The position numbers were made by a program, and so were the translations under genes. A stretch of DNA of 64,000 bases, from contig WAEK01000005.1 in NCBI GenBank assembly GCA_011634665.1, forward strand, positions 2,489,001 through 2,553,000, written 5' to 3'. This document shows positions 21,807-31,982 of the stretch, in pieces. Numbering within the stretch: the stretch's first letter is position 1; every line of letters begins with the position of its first letter. The notes beneath the pieces were generated by a model, which worked only from the letters and a program-made list of their open reading frames with translations, did not search any database and was not told the origin of the DNA. The stretch comes from Mortierella sp. BCC40632 (taxonomy: Eukaryota; Mortierellomycota; Mortierellomycetes; Mortierellales; Mortierellaceae).

Positions 21807-24750
21807 TTGCGTCACCAGAGCCAGGAAACGTCGATGCTTCAGTCGTCAGGATTCCCGATCCCCAACTGTGTTCTGGCGCAATCCAGACTCGAAAACTTTC
21901 GTAGGGCTTCTCTCAGTCGAGGTTCGGATAACGAAATCAACAACAGCAATAGTAGCAGCAGCGGCGGTAGTAGCAGTGATGAAGATAGCAACTCGGATCT
22001 TAGCGACCAATACCAGGAGCTAGTTCACCTCAATACCCCCCAGAGGAGTCATCGACGGGAAGGCATCGCTAGTTTCGACAACGTCTGTCACTCCAGTTTT
22101 GATCTACCCACACAAAAGCAATGGGCTAATAGGATAGGTGATCAGAACTTTACACATCAGGAGGACCGCCACCATCTCTCAGACCGACAGATCATCCAAC
22201 AAAAATATAATTCGCTTGGTGCAAGTCAGCATCAAGCAACGATGCATTGTCAGCAGCAACAGGCCCAGGCGGTGCCGCTGCCACCACAGCAACAGTCAAA
22301 TCATCGGCAACGGCGCGACCCATATGCCTCCTCTAGTGCATTTAAGCATCACCTATCGCATATGTCTCTCCGGTCTGATCTGAATAACACCGCACGCCAC
22401 CATCACTCTGAGCACCACCAAGCTCCTTCATACAACCAACCTGGATCAGACGCACACGGAAGCCAGTTTCCTCCTTTGTACGACTCCCCTAAGGATACTG
22501 TCAACATGAACAACAGCCTCTCCGACCAGAGTAGAACGGTCGCTACTGACTATTCTCTCAACCAACGAATGGCCCCCATCCGGCCATTGCGAGAGAAGAG
22601 TCCGAAGGCAATAACTAAACAACGACCCCTACCACCCCCTTTGACAATCCCAGCGGCGGAGAGGCGTCCTTCGAATTTCGACAAAGATGACTCGACAGAC
22701 ATGTCATCTGCCTCGGCTTCTGTTAGTCTTGATAAAAAACCTTCCCCTTCAGCGTCCACCTCATCTCCCGAATCCCCTTCGAGTCTTGCCATCCATCTTT
22801 ATGTACATCATCATCACCATCACCCTACCCAAGGATCCACTCAAGGGCCGACTCTGACGTCGACAATGTTGGGTCTGGGCGCAGGCAACAATGGCATATC
22901 AGGAGGATCGTCCGTCAGTCTCCTCTCACCACTCACCATCCCATTGACCCAGTCTTCCCAGCCTACAACATTGACCCAAGAGCAACCTGTATTTCAGGAA
23001 TCAAACCCTGAACTCCTACCACTACCAATATCAGTCTCACAACAGCCACACCTTGTATACAACCATGCGCCAGCTCAGTTGTTGGAACCTGTTTCCTGTA
23101 TCGATTTGACTACTTCCAATCGTCTCTCTGCAGTGAATTCCGACCAGCAGCCACAACAGCAGCAAAGTCTTCTTATGACACGGCCTATCCAATTGCTGCA
23201 ACGAAAACCCTCTTCACCCACCGCACTGACACTTGAAGATGGCTCTCAGGAGCTCGAGAGGTCCGACCACCGCGGTCTTTTGCATCATCCACTTCTCTCT
23301 AAACCATCCATCGCCTCCAAAACCGTTCCCTCGGTATCATCTCTTCCTGCTGTTGCTTCCACGACACCTGTTTTCTCTACCTTGATTCCAGCTGCCACAA
23401 GAATGTCTCCACGTCGACATCGGCCTCCACAACCACGACCTAGGTTATTTGATCCAATCTCAGCATCTCAATTGCTGTCGACCATCTCTTCCAAGGATCT
23501 AGCCCGACTCTATGTCCATGCAGCGCATCATCTGCATTCACATCAACCCATCTATCGCTATGTATTGATGAAGATGATGATGACCCAAGCTGAGTTTGTG
23601 CAATATGGACGACTCCGAGCAGAGATGCCTCGTGCTCCAGGGCCTTCCACAGGTGCGCGACCTAAGAGAATCGGGTTTGGCACACATGCTAATACGGGTC
23701 TGGCATCAAGACCTAGGAAACCTTCCAAACTTGGACTCTATGTAACCAATGGAGCTGGCTGTGGCAAGAGGAGAGACAAACATGAACTAGGTACGGATAG
23801 AGGGAATAGCGAAAGCAGCTGGACTTTTGGTCAAGGCGGACTCCAATGCCAAGGAGATTCAGGTTTCTTGAGGATATCTCAGCCAACTATTCAAAGACCT
23901 CGACAGGATCGCACAGAAAACGTTGATTCAATAGGCAGGACAGTCATGACAGCGACCACGACTACAACGACGACGATGATGACAACGACAAATATGGCAG
24001 CCAATACAAGAATGAGGAGATCAAATGTGTCATCGTCTGTACCAGAGAGACGTCGTTCTTGGAGTCAGTCCTTAGCATGTCTTGCCTCACTCTCGAACAA
24101 GAATGACCATGAGACTGGAGGAACAAAGGCTGTGAAGAAGACACCCTTGTGGTACGGGATCCCTTCGCTTTTGTTTCACAAAACCAGCCCCAAAAGGGAT
24201 TCCTCTTGTGCCAAGACTATACTGATGAAAGTCAAGTCGGAATCAAACTTGATTTACTCACCTAAATGTTTGGAAGAACTTGAGCTCGGTGCAGGCGGGG
24301 AAGATGATATGGTCAACACAGGACCTGAAAGAGACGAGAACCAGCTGCTGATAGTGGCCTCACAAAGACGAGAACGAGAACAGAGGTCATGGTCTCATGG
24401 AAGCAACAATCAAAAGGATTCCAGAGAGAGATCCAATCTTGGACTGGAGAACGATGATGAGGAGGAATTGGAGGAAGAGGGCGATGAAGACTATGACGAC
24501 GAGGATGACGAGGTGGAAGAGAAATCAAAGAGTGAAGAGGAACAAGTCCGACTGATAGGTCATTCCGAAGATCCGTATCTTGAACCCAGAAAACATGTAG
24601 ATGTCCGGAGCTACTGGACCCTCTGGAGGCGAAAACTCCAACACCAAGGTGGCGGACAGCGACGTCAATTGGTCCGAACTGTGGATCCCTCTTTTTCAGG
24701 CGATGTTGAGATGAGGACACATTACCAACATCAGCAACATCAGCAGCAGC

Positions 24751-24782
<32 letters not shown>

Positions 24783-25286
24783 CGGCAGGATCGACATTCA
24801 CAGCCGTCTGTACAACAGTGCAATTCGCATGGCATCTATTCGATAAGCAAATCATCTGTGCAGCCAACCGTCTCCGCTGGTATCATACCCAAAACCCGCC
24901 TGGTGCGCAATAACAAAGACAATAAGCTCAGCAGCCTACCAACAAAAGCCCCTCCTTCTTCGGTCAGCGTAAAATACCAACGGAAATTTGATTGGCAGAA
25001 CCGTATCCACCTTGACCCTCACGGAAGCGAGTGTGCCCTATCCTCCTCGATTGCGGCCTCTACAACTCCGTTGTTTGTTTCTGGGACCTCCTCTCCCGAG
25101 ACATCGACTATTTCGACTCTGTCACCAGAATCATCGACTACGACCTCGTCAGCCTTGACAGAGTCCTTTGGGTATTCGTATCCAGGGTTGTTGATGGTTT
25201 CTGTCTTGTTTTGTTTCTTGTGTTTGATTGAAGGGTCGAACCAGTTTAGTAATCTGCAGGCAGCATTGCTCTCGATTATTCTTTGA
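21807..25286 (+). CDS. Very long disordered protein with C-terminal hydrophobic segment
   Basis: A single open frame of 1159 residues; a later in-frame Met (MLQSSGF) is an equally good start. Most of it is low-complexity: Ser/Asn near the start, a His tract near residue 334, Gln/His-rich parts, an acidic block (EEELEEEGDEDYDDEDDE) and a poly-Gln run near residue 980. Islands that look folded are around residues 550-610 (ASQLLSTISSKDLARLYVHAA, then IYRYVLMKMMMTQAEF) and 745-790 (RRRSWSQSLACLASLSNK). The last ~40 residues contain a hydrophobic stretch (GLLMVSVLFCFLCLIEG) that could be a tail anchor. I do not recognise the family. The absence of stops over 3.5 kb of codon-biased sequence argues for a real gene. 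Confidence 0.7.
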
Positions 25287-25301
25287 AGTTTTCTTTTTTC
25301 T

Positions 25302-25333
<32 letters not shown>

Positions 25334-26135
25334 TTTTTTTTGGAAGAATATTTTGCATACTTTCTACATACTATCCAGACAAAGCCCAGATATCGTTGTC
25401 CTCTTTCTCTCTTTGCTTCCAACTTTTCTTTTTCTTTTCTTTCTCTCTCTCTCTTTCTCTTTCTCTGATATCTTTCGACAAATATTCGACTTGATTTTTT
25501 GCTTTTGTCATTGCACTTGTGATTTTTTTTTCCATCATCTTTCCAGTACTTTTACTGATGCCCATAGGATACCCCTGTTCACTCTCTTCTTCCATTTTTT
25601 TATTTTTTTCTAGCTCTCATCTCAACTGAAAAATAAAAAAAAAAAAATATTTTATATATAAAAGTCCTCTACCACTAAGGCAATGTTGAAAGTGGGTTTC
25701 ACTGTGCGCTCAGCCTTCCTCCCTCCCCCTCTTCTTCTCCTCCAACTATGTACAGTACAATCGCGTACGAGAGTGATGTATGTTTTTTTTTTTTTCTTCT
25801 TTTTTTTTTGAAACATTCAAGACATGTATGCTGAGTGTTTCCTAGATAGTCAGAGAAACACAGGAACTAGAAAAGTATAAACAGACGCGTCTTGACGAAT
25901 AGAAACTATCTGATCACTCCTCTCTCTACTTTTACACTGTTTATTATTCTTTAGTAAGGCTGAGAAAAAAAAATGGAGCAAATGGTTTATTCTTGTGGAT
26001 CTCGACCAATCTACAGTACAGCTGTTTTTAAAATATTGGGAAGAACAACCCATTTTGTTAGCACATTTTTGTCAGATATTTTGGCACATTTTTTGTCATT
26101 TTTTGAATCTTGCCGCTCACCTTTGTGTATCCCTC
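25287..26135. other. Intergenic; T-rich runs, no gene
   Basis: A T-rich 3' region with runs at about 25296-25341, 25781-25809 and elsewhere, and (CT)n near 25440-25466. It lies between the tail of the disordered-protein gene and the convergent Fanzor relic. Confidence 0.6.
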
Positions 26136-26152
26136 TCAGAGGGAGCCCCCAT
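26131..26152 (-). other. Conserved 3'-end motif and hairpin of Fanzor copy 1
   Basis: On the minus strand ATGGGGGCTCCCT runs into a small hairpin (CCCTC-TGA-GAGGG), overlapping the last codons and stop of Fanzor copy 1. The same 13 bases and an analogous hairpin end copy 2 at 40915. It could be part of the guide RNA scaffold or the element's right end. Confidence 0.45.
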
Positions 26153-27660
26153 GGCTCCGCATTGGGAGTTGAGGGCGGGTTTTGGATCCAGCCATTAGCG
26201 ACTGGTGTTCATGTTGATATGGCCTGAAAGGTCGAATAGGCTTTCGGCCCCGCTTTGGCTTGGGACTCTTGGCCTCCTCCGCCTCCACACTTTCTTCCTC
26301 CTTCTTTTCCTCCTCATCCACTTCCATATTTTTCTCAATCACCTCCTCTTTCCCCATCATTTCCTCCTCGCCGTTCTCCTCACCTAACTCCAGAGCAGTG
26401 AATCCTGCGATAGCAATGTTCATGCTCGCTTGGCCGCCCCGAGGCCTCACCGTGTACCCGGCCAGAAAGCCACAGCATACAGGGTTGATACACTCGACCG
26501 CACCATGGATCCGAACTATCTTGGACTTGCCATCGATCAGTCTACGCTGGCGCGCGAGCCTCGTTTTCTGAAAACACAGGTGGCAAGTTTTCGAAGTCAT
26601 AAATTCGTCAGTGATGCACACTACACCGTGCTGCCTGTGCTCCGCGCGGATCTTGGTGCCCCCTCTGCGGGCGTGGCCTCCCAAGCGTGATCCAACAGCA
26701 GATCCCGCCGCACCTACAAATCCGACATATCGCACGTCAGGCCGGGTCTTCGTGCAGTAGCCTGGGTGGCAGAACCTTGTCGATGAATTTTTCTGAAACT
26801 CAAACCGGGAATGGCGGCTGCAATAGCCACTGTCTTTGTCGACCGAGGCCAGACCATGTGCCTGAGGTGGTAGCGATTGGATGGCACGTTCAGCTGCCTG
26901 ACGCCATACAGCACTGCAGAGTGCTGCTTGGGCCCTTCTGGAGAAAATGGCCTGAGTCTTCTTGACCTTGACGAGAGATCGGGTCTGGTTAAATTCACGC
27001 AATGGGTCTGACACCGATGCTCTGGCTGCTTGGGCAGTCTCCACAGCGCTTATTGTCGAGGCGTTTGCAAACGATGCATCTCTGGAGGAAATGCTGTCCA
27101 GTGCCTGTTGTACAAGCTCATTCTTTTTGTGTTTCAAGAGATTCTGTCGGACTTGGGCGAGTTTTCGGGTCCTTGACACCTCGTTCAGTTGTCGGGCAGT
27201 GATGGTGATGGTGTCGGGCAATTTCAACGCCTTTGCCTCCTTCCGGACCTGCTTTTTCTCCTCCAGAGGTCTTGGCATAGGTGGAAGATTAATGTCGCTA
27301 TCCTCCAAACCTAAAAAGAGAAGTAAGCAGAATGAGAATGGGCTTGAAATTGGCAAAACAATTCCCTTTGCATAAACTTACTTTCCAAAACGTGGAAGCG
27401 GTTCACTGCGACCTGGATTTCGGGAATAGTCACTGGTAAGTCCTTCTGAAATGTCTGGTCAATTTTGGATTAACGAGAAAGGAAGATGGTGTTGTTTTAT
27501 TACATCTAGCTCTGTTAAATAAAAAAGGAGAAATGGACTCTGACAGGTAAGGCAAATCTTGAGCTCATATTCTCCATCCAGATCACTCGGTTCTTGCTCG
27601 TCCAACTCTTCCAACTCATTGTTCGTCAAGCATGTCTTCGTCGGTAATCATTTCGGACAT
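26136..27660 (-). pseudogene. Fanzor-type (TnpB-related) RNA-guided nuclease, copy 1, inactivated
   Basis: Fanzors are eukaryotic relatives of TnpB, RNA-guided DNA nucleases carried by transposons. Exon 1 starts at ATG 27658-27660 and is broken by a frameshift near 27620. The downstream frame reads KDLPVTIPEIQVAVNRFHVLE up to a donor at 27381, and a 71-nt intron (27311-27381) joins it to the long frame ending at 26136. The C-terminal half has SRLGGHARRGGTKIRAEH, then TDEFMTSKTCHLC with the first zinc pair and VECINPVC with the second. The RuvC-III motif, usually RDxNAxxN, reads RGGQASMNIAIAG here, so the catalytic Asp is lost. An acidic, then basic tail (KPKRGRKPIRPF) follows. The spliceable intron shows this copy was once expressed; it is now dead by frameshift and active-site loss. 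Confidence 0.75.
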
Positions 27661-27779
27661 CGGCGGTAGAGACTTGACTAGTGATGTGTCGCCCCCGCTA
27701 GTTGGATGTTTAGAGTAAAGCGCCTGATGGCCGCATCCTGACTCTTCTGAAGACTGTCACACAGATGGTCGCACTGTAA

Positions 27780-28070
27780 CATGAGTTGAGTTGAGTCGAA
27801 GCTTTTTTCGACTCATGAACTCATGAGTTGAGTTGAGTTGAGTTGAGTTGAATTGAGTTGAGTTGGAGTGAGTCGACTCGATTACAGGGTGTAGATGCCC
27901 TGAGTTGAGATGAGTTCAACTTTTCAACTCATAAGTTGAGTTGAGTTGAGTTGAGTTGAGTTCAAACTTTTCGACTCATGAGTTGAGTTGAGTTCAGATT
28001 TTTTCCAACTCATGTGTGCATGAGTTGAGTTGAGTCGAACCTCCAACTCAACTCAACTCGACTCATGAGA
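27780..28070. repeat. TTGAG pentamer array with internal palindromes
   Basis: About 290 nt consist of TTGAG/TGAGT units on the plus strand, interrupted by ACTCATGAGT-like palindromes and TTTTTC spacers. The array ends in the complementary ACTCAACTCAACTCGACTC. Arms of opposite orientation could pair. It lies between the Fanzor relic and the IS630/mariner relic. Confidence 0.9.
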
Positions 28071-28492
28071 AACATTAATGGAGAGTGATGGAGGAGGATG
28101 GAGGAGGAATGATGGAAGAAGAGTGATGGACGAGGTGTTATATAGACTACAATGGACGACTGTGGACACACAAACCTTGATGACCACATTATTGACCTGA
28201 GTACATGATCATTGTGTTTTCCTTTCTTTGTTACATTGTTGAGGCCTTACATGGTTCCACCCAAGCACTTTTCCACATCCCTTTTTCCACCTGCTCTTCG
28301 ACTATCTACAGTCTTCCCTTGGAATAGCTAACAATGGAGCGGTTAGAGCCGTACCCCATCAAGGACTGTAGCCACTGTAGTGATTGACTCCTCGGTTTGA
28401 GATGTGAGGGGCCACTCGCCAAGGAACGATTTCAAAAACAGTTCTTGGTAACATATGTTTGAACGCTCTGGATGAACTTCTAATTATAGTTT

Positions 28493-29381
28493 CTACAAAT
28501 GTTGTTCTCTAGCGAGGCACTTCGGGAAGAACGACAGGGAATGCATGATCCAGCCGTGGATATTCTCCGTGGTAATGGACCTCAAAGATTTTTTGATACG
28601 ACTCTCAACCGTCTCCATCTTGTTGATTACACTACTTCCAAAACAGGACTTGACCTTGGACCAGCATTCATCAATAGGATTCAAAAATGGTGAGTATCGT
28701 GGCAAAAAGAGGTACCGATATCCACGCCGCTGAATTATGTCTGCAACACCATTGTGGATGGGCGCATTATCTATCCCAAGAGTGTAACCTTTCAAGGATA
28801 AGCGACACTCATTCCTCATATGCGTGTAAATCGTTGATTTTGACACTTTCAAGGCTTGGAACTTCTCATTCAGGGTTTTATGAATGCTCTCAAATGTCGG
28901 GGTCGCCTGGTTTGCGACCAGTGACAGGTTGAACTCTGTGTGCTCTTGTGTCAACTGCCTTTCAGGCTTCTTCGTCTTGGGTATTCTCTTCAGCATCACT
29001 GAAAGCTCAAATTTGAGTATCTAATGAATCGATATGCGGCGCTCCTAGGCAGGTTTGCGCGCTTTGCTGCCTTGTCCACCGACAAATCTTTGATCATGAA
29101 TGCCTCGATCAACGACTCAAGTTGCTTCTCTGAGGCTTTAGTGTACGTAGATCGAGGGCCACACTTTATCTTTGGAGCTTGATCGGACGCCTTCTCCGAC
29201 TACCAGGGTCAGAGGCAAAGGTGCTTTTGTGCTGGGCAGCCTGGAAGTCGTGTAAATCCATCAATGACCGCAGACGACTGTCATTCCTGGAGGTGTTGGA
29301 GCCGGTGCCTTGGGACTGGATGAGCTGTGGTGCTGGGAAGGCCATTTCTAAAGTGATAAAGTTGTGCTCTTGCTCCTCCAA
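28493..29381 (-). pseudogene. IS630/Tc1-mariner transposase relic, internally deleted
   Basis: A DDE-type transposase remnant. The 5' part (29381 down to ~29000) reads MAFPAPQLIQSQGTGS, then in another frame GPRSTYTKASEKQLESLIEAF and DKAAKRANLPRSAAYRFI, a helix-turn-helix domain. The next frame (28493-28999) has RQLTEEH-like sequence and VSKSTIYTHMRNECRLSLK, then jumps directly to GIDNAPIHNG and LPRYSPFLNPIDECWSKVK. The second catalytic Asp (DNAPIH) is visible. The usual NPIE is NPID. The region between LSLK and GIDNAP, which carries the first catalytic Asp in this family, is missing. At least two frame changes are needed to join the parts. It cannot code for an active enzyme. Confidence 0.8.
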
Positions 29382-29440
29382 ATTCTCTTAGATTTCCTTA
29401 TTCTATGTTGGGACATTCCAATTTTTCGAATCAACCATCC

Positions 29441-29474
<34 letters not shown>

Positions 29475-29880
29475 CAGTAGTGCCAACGAGCATCATTAGC
29501 AAACAACGAGTTCAAAGAAAAAAAAATGAAGTTGGGTACCTGGGTCCTTTGTCATTCATCCAGGAAAGGACCCCCTCGGACGCTTTGCCCTAGTTGTAGA
29601 CCCTGCCTTTTGACTTGCCCTCTCTGCGGGTACTCTTTGTACCTGGTCTTTTTCCCTTTCTCTGCATTTGTATTTTTAGTAGCTATATCGTTTCTGGGTC
29701 ACCCTCCACCTTTTCCTTCTCTTCTGTTGTAGGATAGTGTAGTTTTTTGTGAACTAGCTGGCCACGTCCGCAGACCGTGGGATGGGTGCGCACCGACGAA
29801 TAAAACCCCTAACGGGGCCTGTAAAAAAAAATCCAGGAAAGGACCTCGGGTTTAGGGTCGTTGATCTTGGAGACTTTAAG
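29382..29880. other. Intergenic with A31 run and a 15-bp direct repeat
   Basis: It contains a run of 31 A at 29442-29472. The 15-mer ATCCAGGAAAGGACC occurs at 29558-29572 and again at 29831-29845, each followed by a similar CCTCGG stretch. No gene is seen. Confidence 0.7.
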
Positions 29881-29906
29881 AAAAAAAAAGCTTCCCAAAG
29901 GGAAGC
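29881..29906 (-). terminator. tRNA trailer hairpin and T-run (Pol III terminator)
   Basis: Downstream of the tRNA on the minus strand, the perfect inverted repeat GCTTCCC-TTT-GGGAAGC (29890-29906) is followed at once by nine T (29889-29881). The T-run is a Pol III stop; the hairpin is an extra not required for termination. Confidence 0.75.
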
Positions 29907-29913
29907 AAAGGTG

Positions 29914-29996
29914 TGGTGGAAGTGGGATTTGAACCCACGCCTCTTTCGAGACCGCAACTTGAGTGCGGCGCCTTAGACCAACTCGGCCATCCCACC
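29914..29996 (-). tRNA. tRNA-Leu (anticodon CAA)
   Basis: The reverse complement folds as a type II tRNA of 83 nt without an intron. The acceptor stem GGTGGGA pairs with TTCCACC (one G-T) and is followed by discriminator A. The D arm contains GGCCGAGTTGGTCTAAGGC (box A-like). The anticodon stem CCGCA/TGCGG encloses the loop CTCAAGT with anticodon CAA, which reads UUG. A long variable arm (TCTCGAAAGAGG) is typical of Leu. The T arm GTGGG-TTCAAAT-CCCAC includes box B. CCA is not encoded. Confidence 0.96.
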
Positions 29997-30600
29997 TTAT
30001 CCATATGGTTCTTTGGATTCTGGTACTAGACATTCATAAAATGGAGAACTACGTACACAATAACTAGCCAATCATTCGTGCGTACGTTGGTATATCATTG
30101 ACGAATTTCCAAAGTGCAAAATAACTGGGAGACGCAACAGTGCTGGTGCTGACGGACACCAAGGTAGCTGTGGAGATTGGTGACGGTTTCGCATGCCCTG
30201 TTGGTGTATGCCGTTGTGGTGCACCCTTGGCTGATCACCTCGAGCAACGCTGCCCTGGTGCTCAGAACGATATGGCATCTGCTGATGCCACCCTGCTAGA
30301 TAGTCTAGCAGGCAAGCGACATTTGGAGGTGATGGAGAGGATGGGGAGGATTCCTTTCCGGTGACAGTCTGTTTTTTCAACCTTTTAATCGTCTTGAAAA
30401 AGGCGGCAATCGTTGCGCGGGGCTTCGGCAACGTGAGCTGTTATGGTATTATGGAGGACTGCCACCGCAGAGCGGTGACTGTGGCTAGTTTAGTTTAGTC
30501 TTAGCCTACATAGCTATTTCCAGCAGAAACAGATTGTTATAAAAAAAAAAAAAAAAAAAAAAAAAGGTAGCTGTGGAGATTTCTAAAGGGTGAGATCAGA
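29997..30600. other. Repeat-like DNA: unknown repeat copy A, A-run and 18-bp direct repeat
   Basis: The segment 30272-30360 reads SADATLLDSLAGKRHLEVMERMG and is similar to 34301-34384 (copy B). The 18-mer AAGGTAGCTGTGGAGATT occurs at 30161-30178 and again at 30564-30581, the second right after an A25 run. These look like debris of a mobile element. No intact gene. Confidence 0.6.
30272..30360 (+). repeat. Unknown dispersed repeat, copy A
   Basis: Translated it reads MASADATLLDSLAGKRHLEVMERMG; copy B at 34301 reads M-SADTSLLNSPAGWRCLEVVERMG. Many differences are in third positions, which suggests past coding use, perhaps the end of a retroelement ORF. Confidence 0.6.
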
Positions 30601-31311
30601 AAAAAAGCGGATGCGCGATCATGCATTCTGCTGACGGAAGGACTGACCCAACATCTTCAAAAGGACCAGGAGGAAAGGCAACAGCGAAAAGAAGATCGCA
30701 GGGAACTGAGGCGAAGGCGAGGAGTCGCTCCCTATGTTGAGGATCAGACCGAGGATATAGAGAAGGACCTGAGGGAAGAGTTTCAGGGATGGGTGAATGA
30801 GAGGCCCGCCATCGAGGGATGGCAGTCTATAGGCCCTCTTTTCGTCCAAGCATCTGTTAAAGACACAATGCTACAGCTCAGGAACACTCAGCGCACACCA
30901 GAGGCACGTACCCTGCACACAGATGGATCCCTCATCGGGGCAGGAACAGAGGCGATATCCATGGCATGCGGAATCGTGGACACCTCTTCAGGGCAGATCG
31001 TATCATTTGGAGGACGCGTGGGTGGCCACACTTCGTCAACCAAAGCGGAACTCATGGGTCTAATTGCTGCAGTAGTAGCAGCACCACCAGATCAGGACCT
31101 CAGAGTGGAGTTAGACAACGAGGGCGTCGTCGATCGATTCAGACAGATGGTGGTAAACAGATCAACCACCCTGCCCAGGAAACGACAACGCACCAATCTA
31201 GCCGCGCTATGGGCAGTGTTGGCAAAAGTGGCAAAGGAGCGTGAGGGAAGCGTTCAAGTGGTTTGGGTCCGTGGCCACAGTGACAACCAAGGGAACATCA
31301 TTGCTGAATAG
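30601..31311 (+). pseudogene. RNase H domain of a LINE-type retrotransposon, truncated
   Basis: The frame is open from about 30601 with no start codon of its own. It has a charged helix (ERQQRKEDRRELRRRRG), then an RNase H fold: LHTDGSLIGAGT (first Asp), TKAELMGLIAA (Glu), LRVELDNEGVVDRF (Asp) and VQVVWVRGHSDNQGNIIAE before a stop at 31309. The last catalytic position, normally Asp in a sequence like NxxAD, is Glu here. Reverse transcriptase is missing upstream, so this is a 5'-truncated or decayed copy. Frames after the stop (to ~31800) keep short protein-like stretches in changed phase. Confidence 0.72.
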
Positions 31312-31982
31312 TGATCCTGTGCCAGATGAAATGGTGGAATGGCTAAAGACACAGATTATGGATTGTGACAATGAGACAATGCGACAATGCCGGAATTTGC
31401 TGAGAATTTCAAATTCTCACGCAGGGAAGATGCCGATCAGATGTTCTCGGTCCTTATCTCGAAGAAGCTTTTTCTGCAGAGCCACAAGACATACCTTATG
31501 GAGGAGCTATAATGTGTGGCAACGAAATGAAGGCGATCAATACTGGGCAGCAATGGAAGCAACGACACAGGTTGCTACGGATTTAGTTGTTGGCAGTGTC
31601 CCTAAGGCGAGAACGATCATACTAGGGGACAACCACCCGTCTCTCCCCAAGCCGAGTACACAAGCAAACGAACGCTCAGCGGCAACTAACCGACCTCCCA
31701 GAAAGCGTGACCGAGAGTCAGCAGCCCAGCTATTTGAAGTCTATCAATCCGTGTTAGGCTGGTTAATTCTCATCCATCTCCTCTGTATATCCATCCTGGT
31801 GCCTACTATGTAGTGGGTCCTTGATTATCGCCGTTTGACATGTATGACCGACAAATACAAGGAGGCCTCAATTCGGGCATTACGAGCTAAAGAGCTTAAA
31901 AATCCGTGCCAGCAGACATAATGCAAGGATGCCAACATTTACTAATGCAAGAAACGATGGGGTTGATGGTGTTACACTGACA

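Noticed and set aside
27780..28070. CRISPR-like or telomeric array
   Set aside because: The unit is a pentamer with no unique spacers and does not match fungal telomere repeats (TTAGGG).
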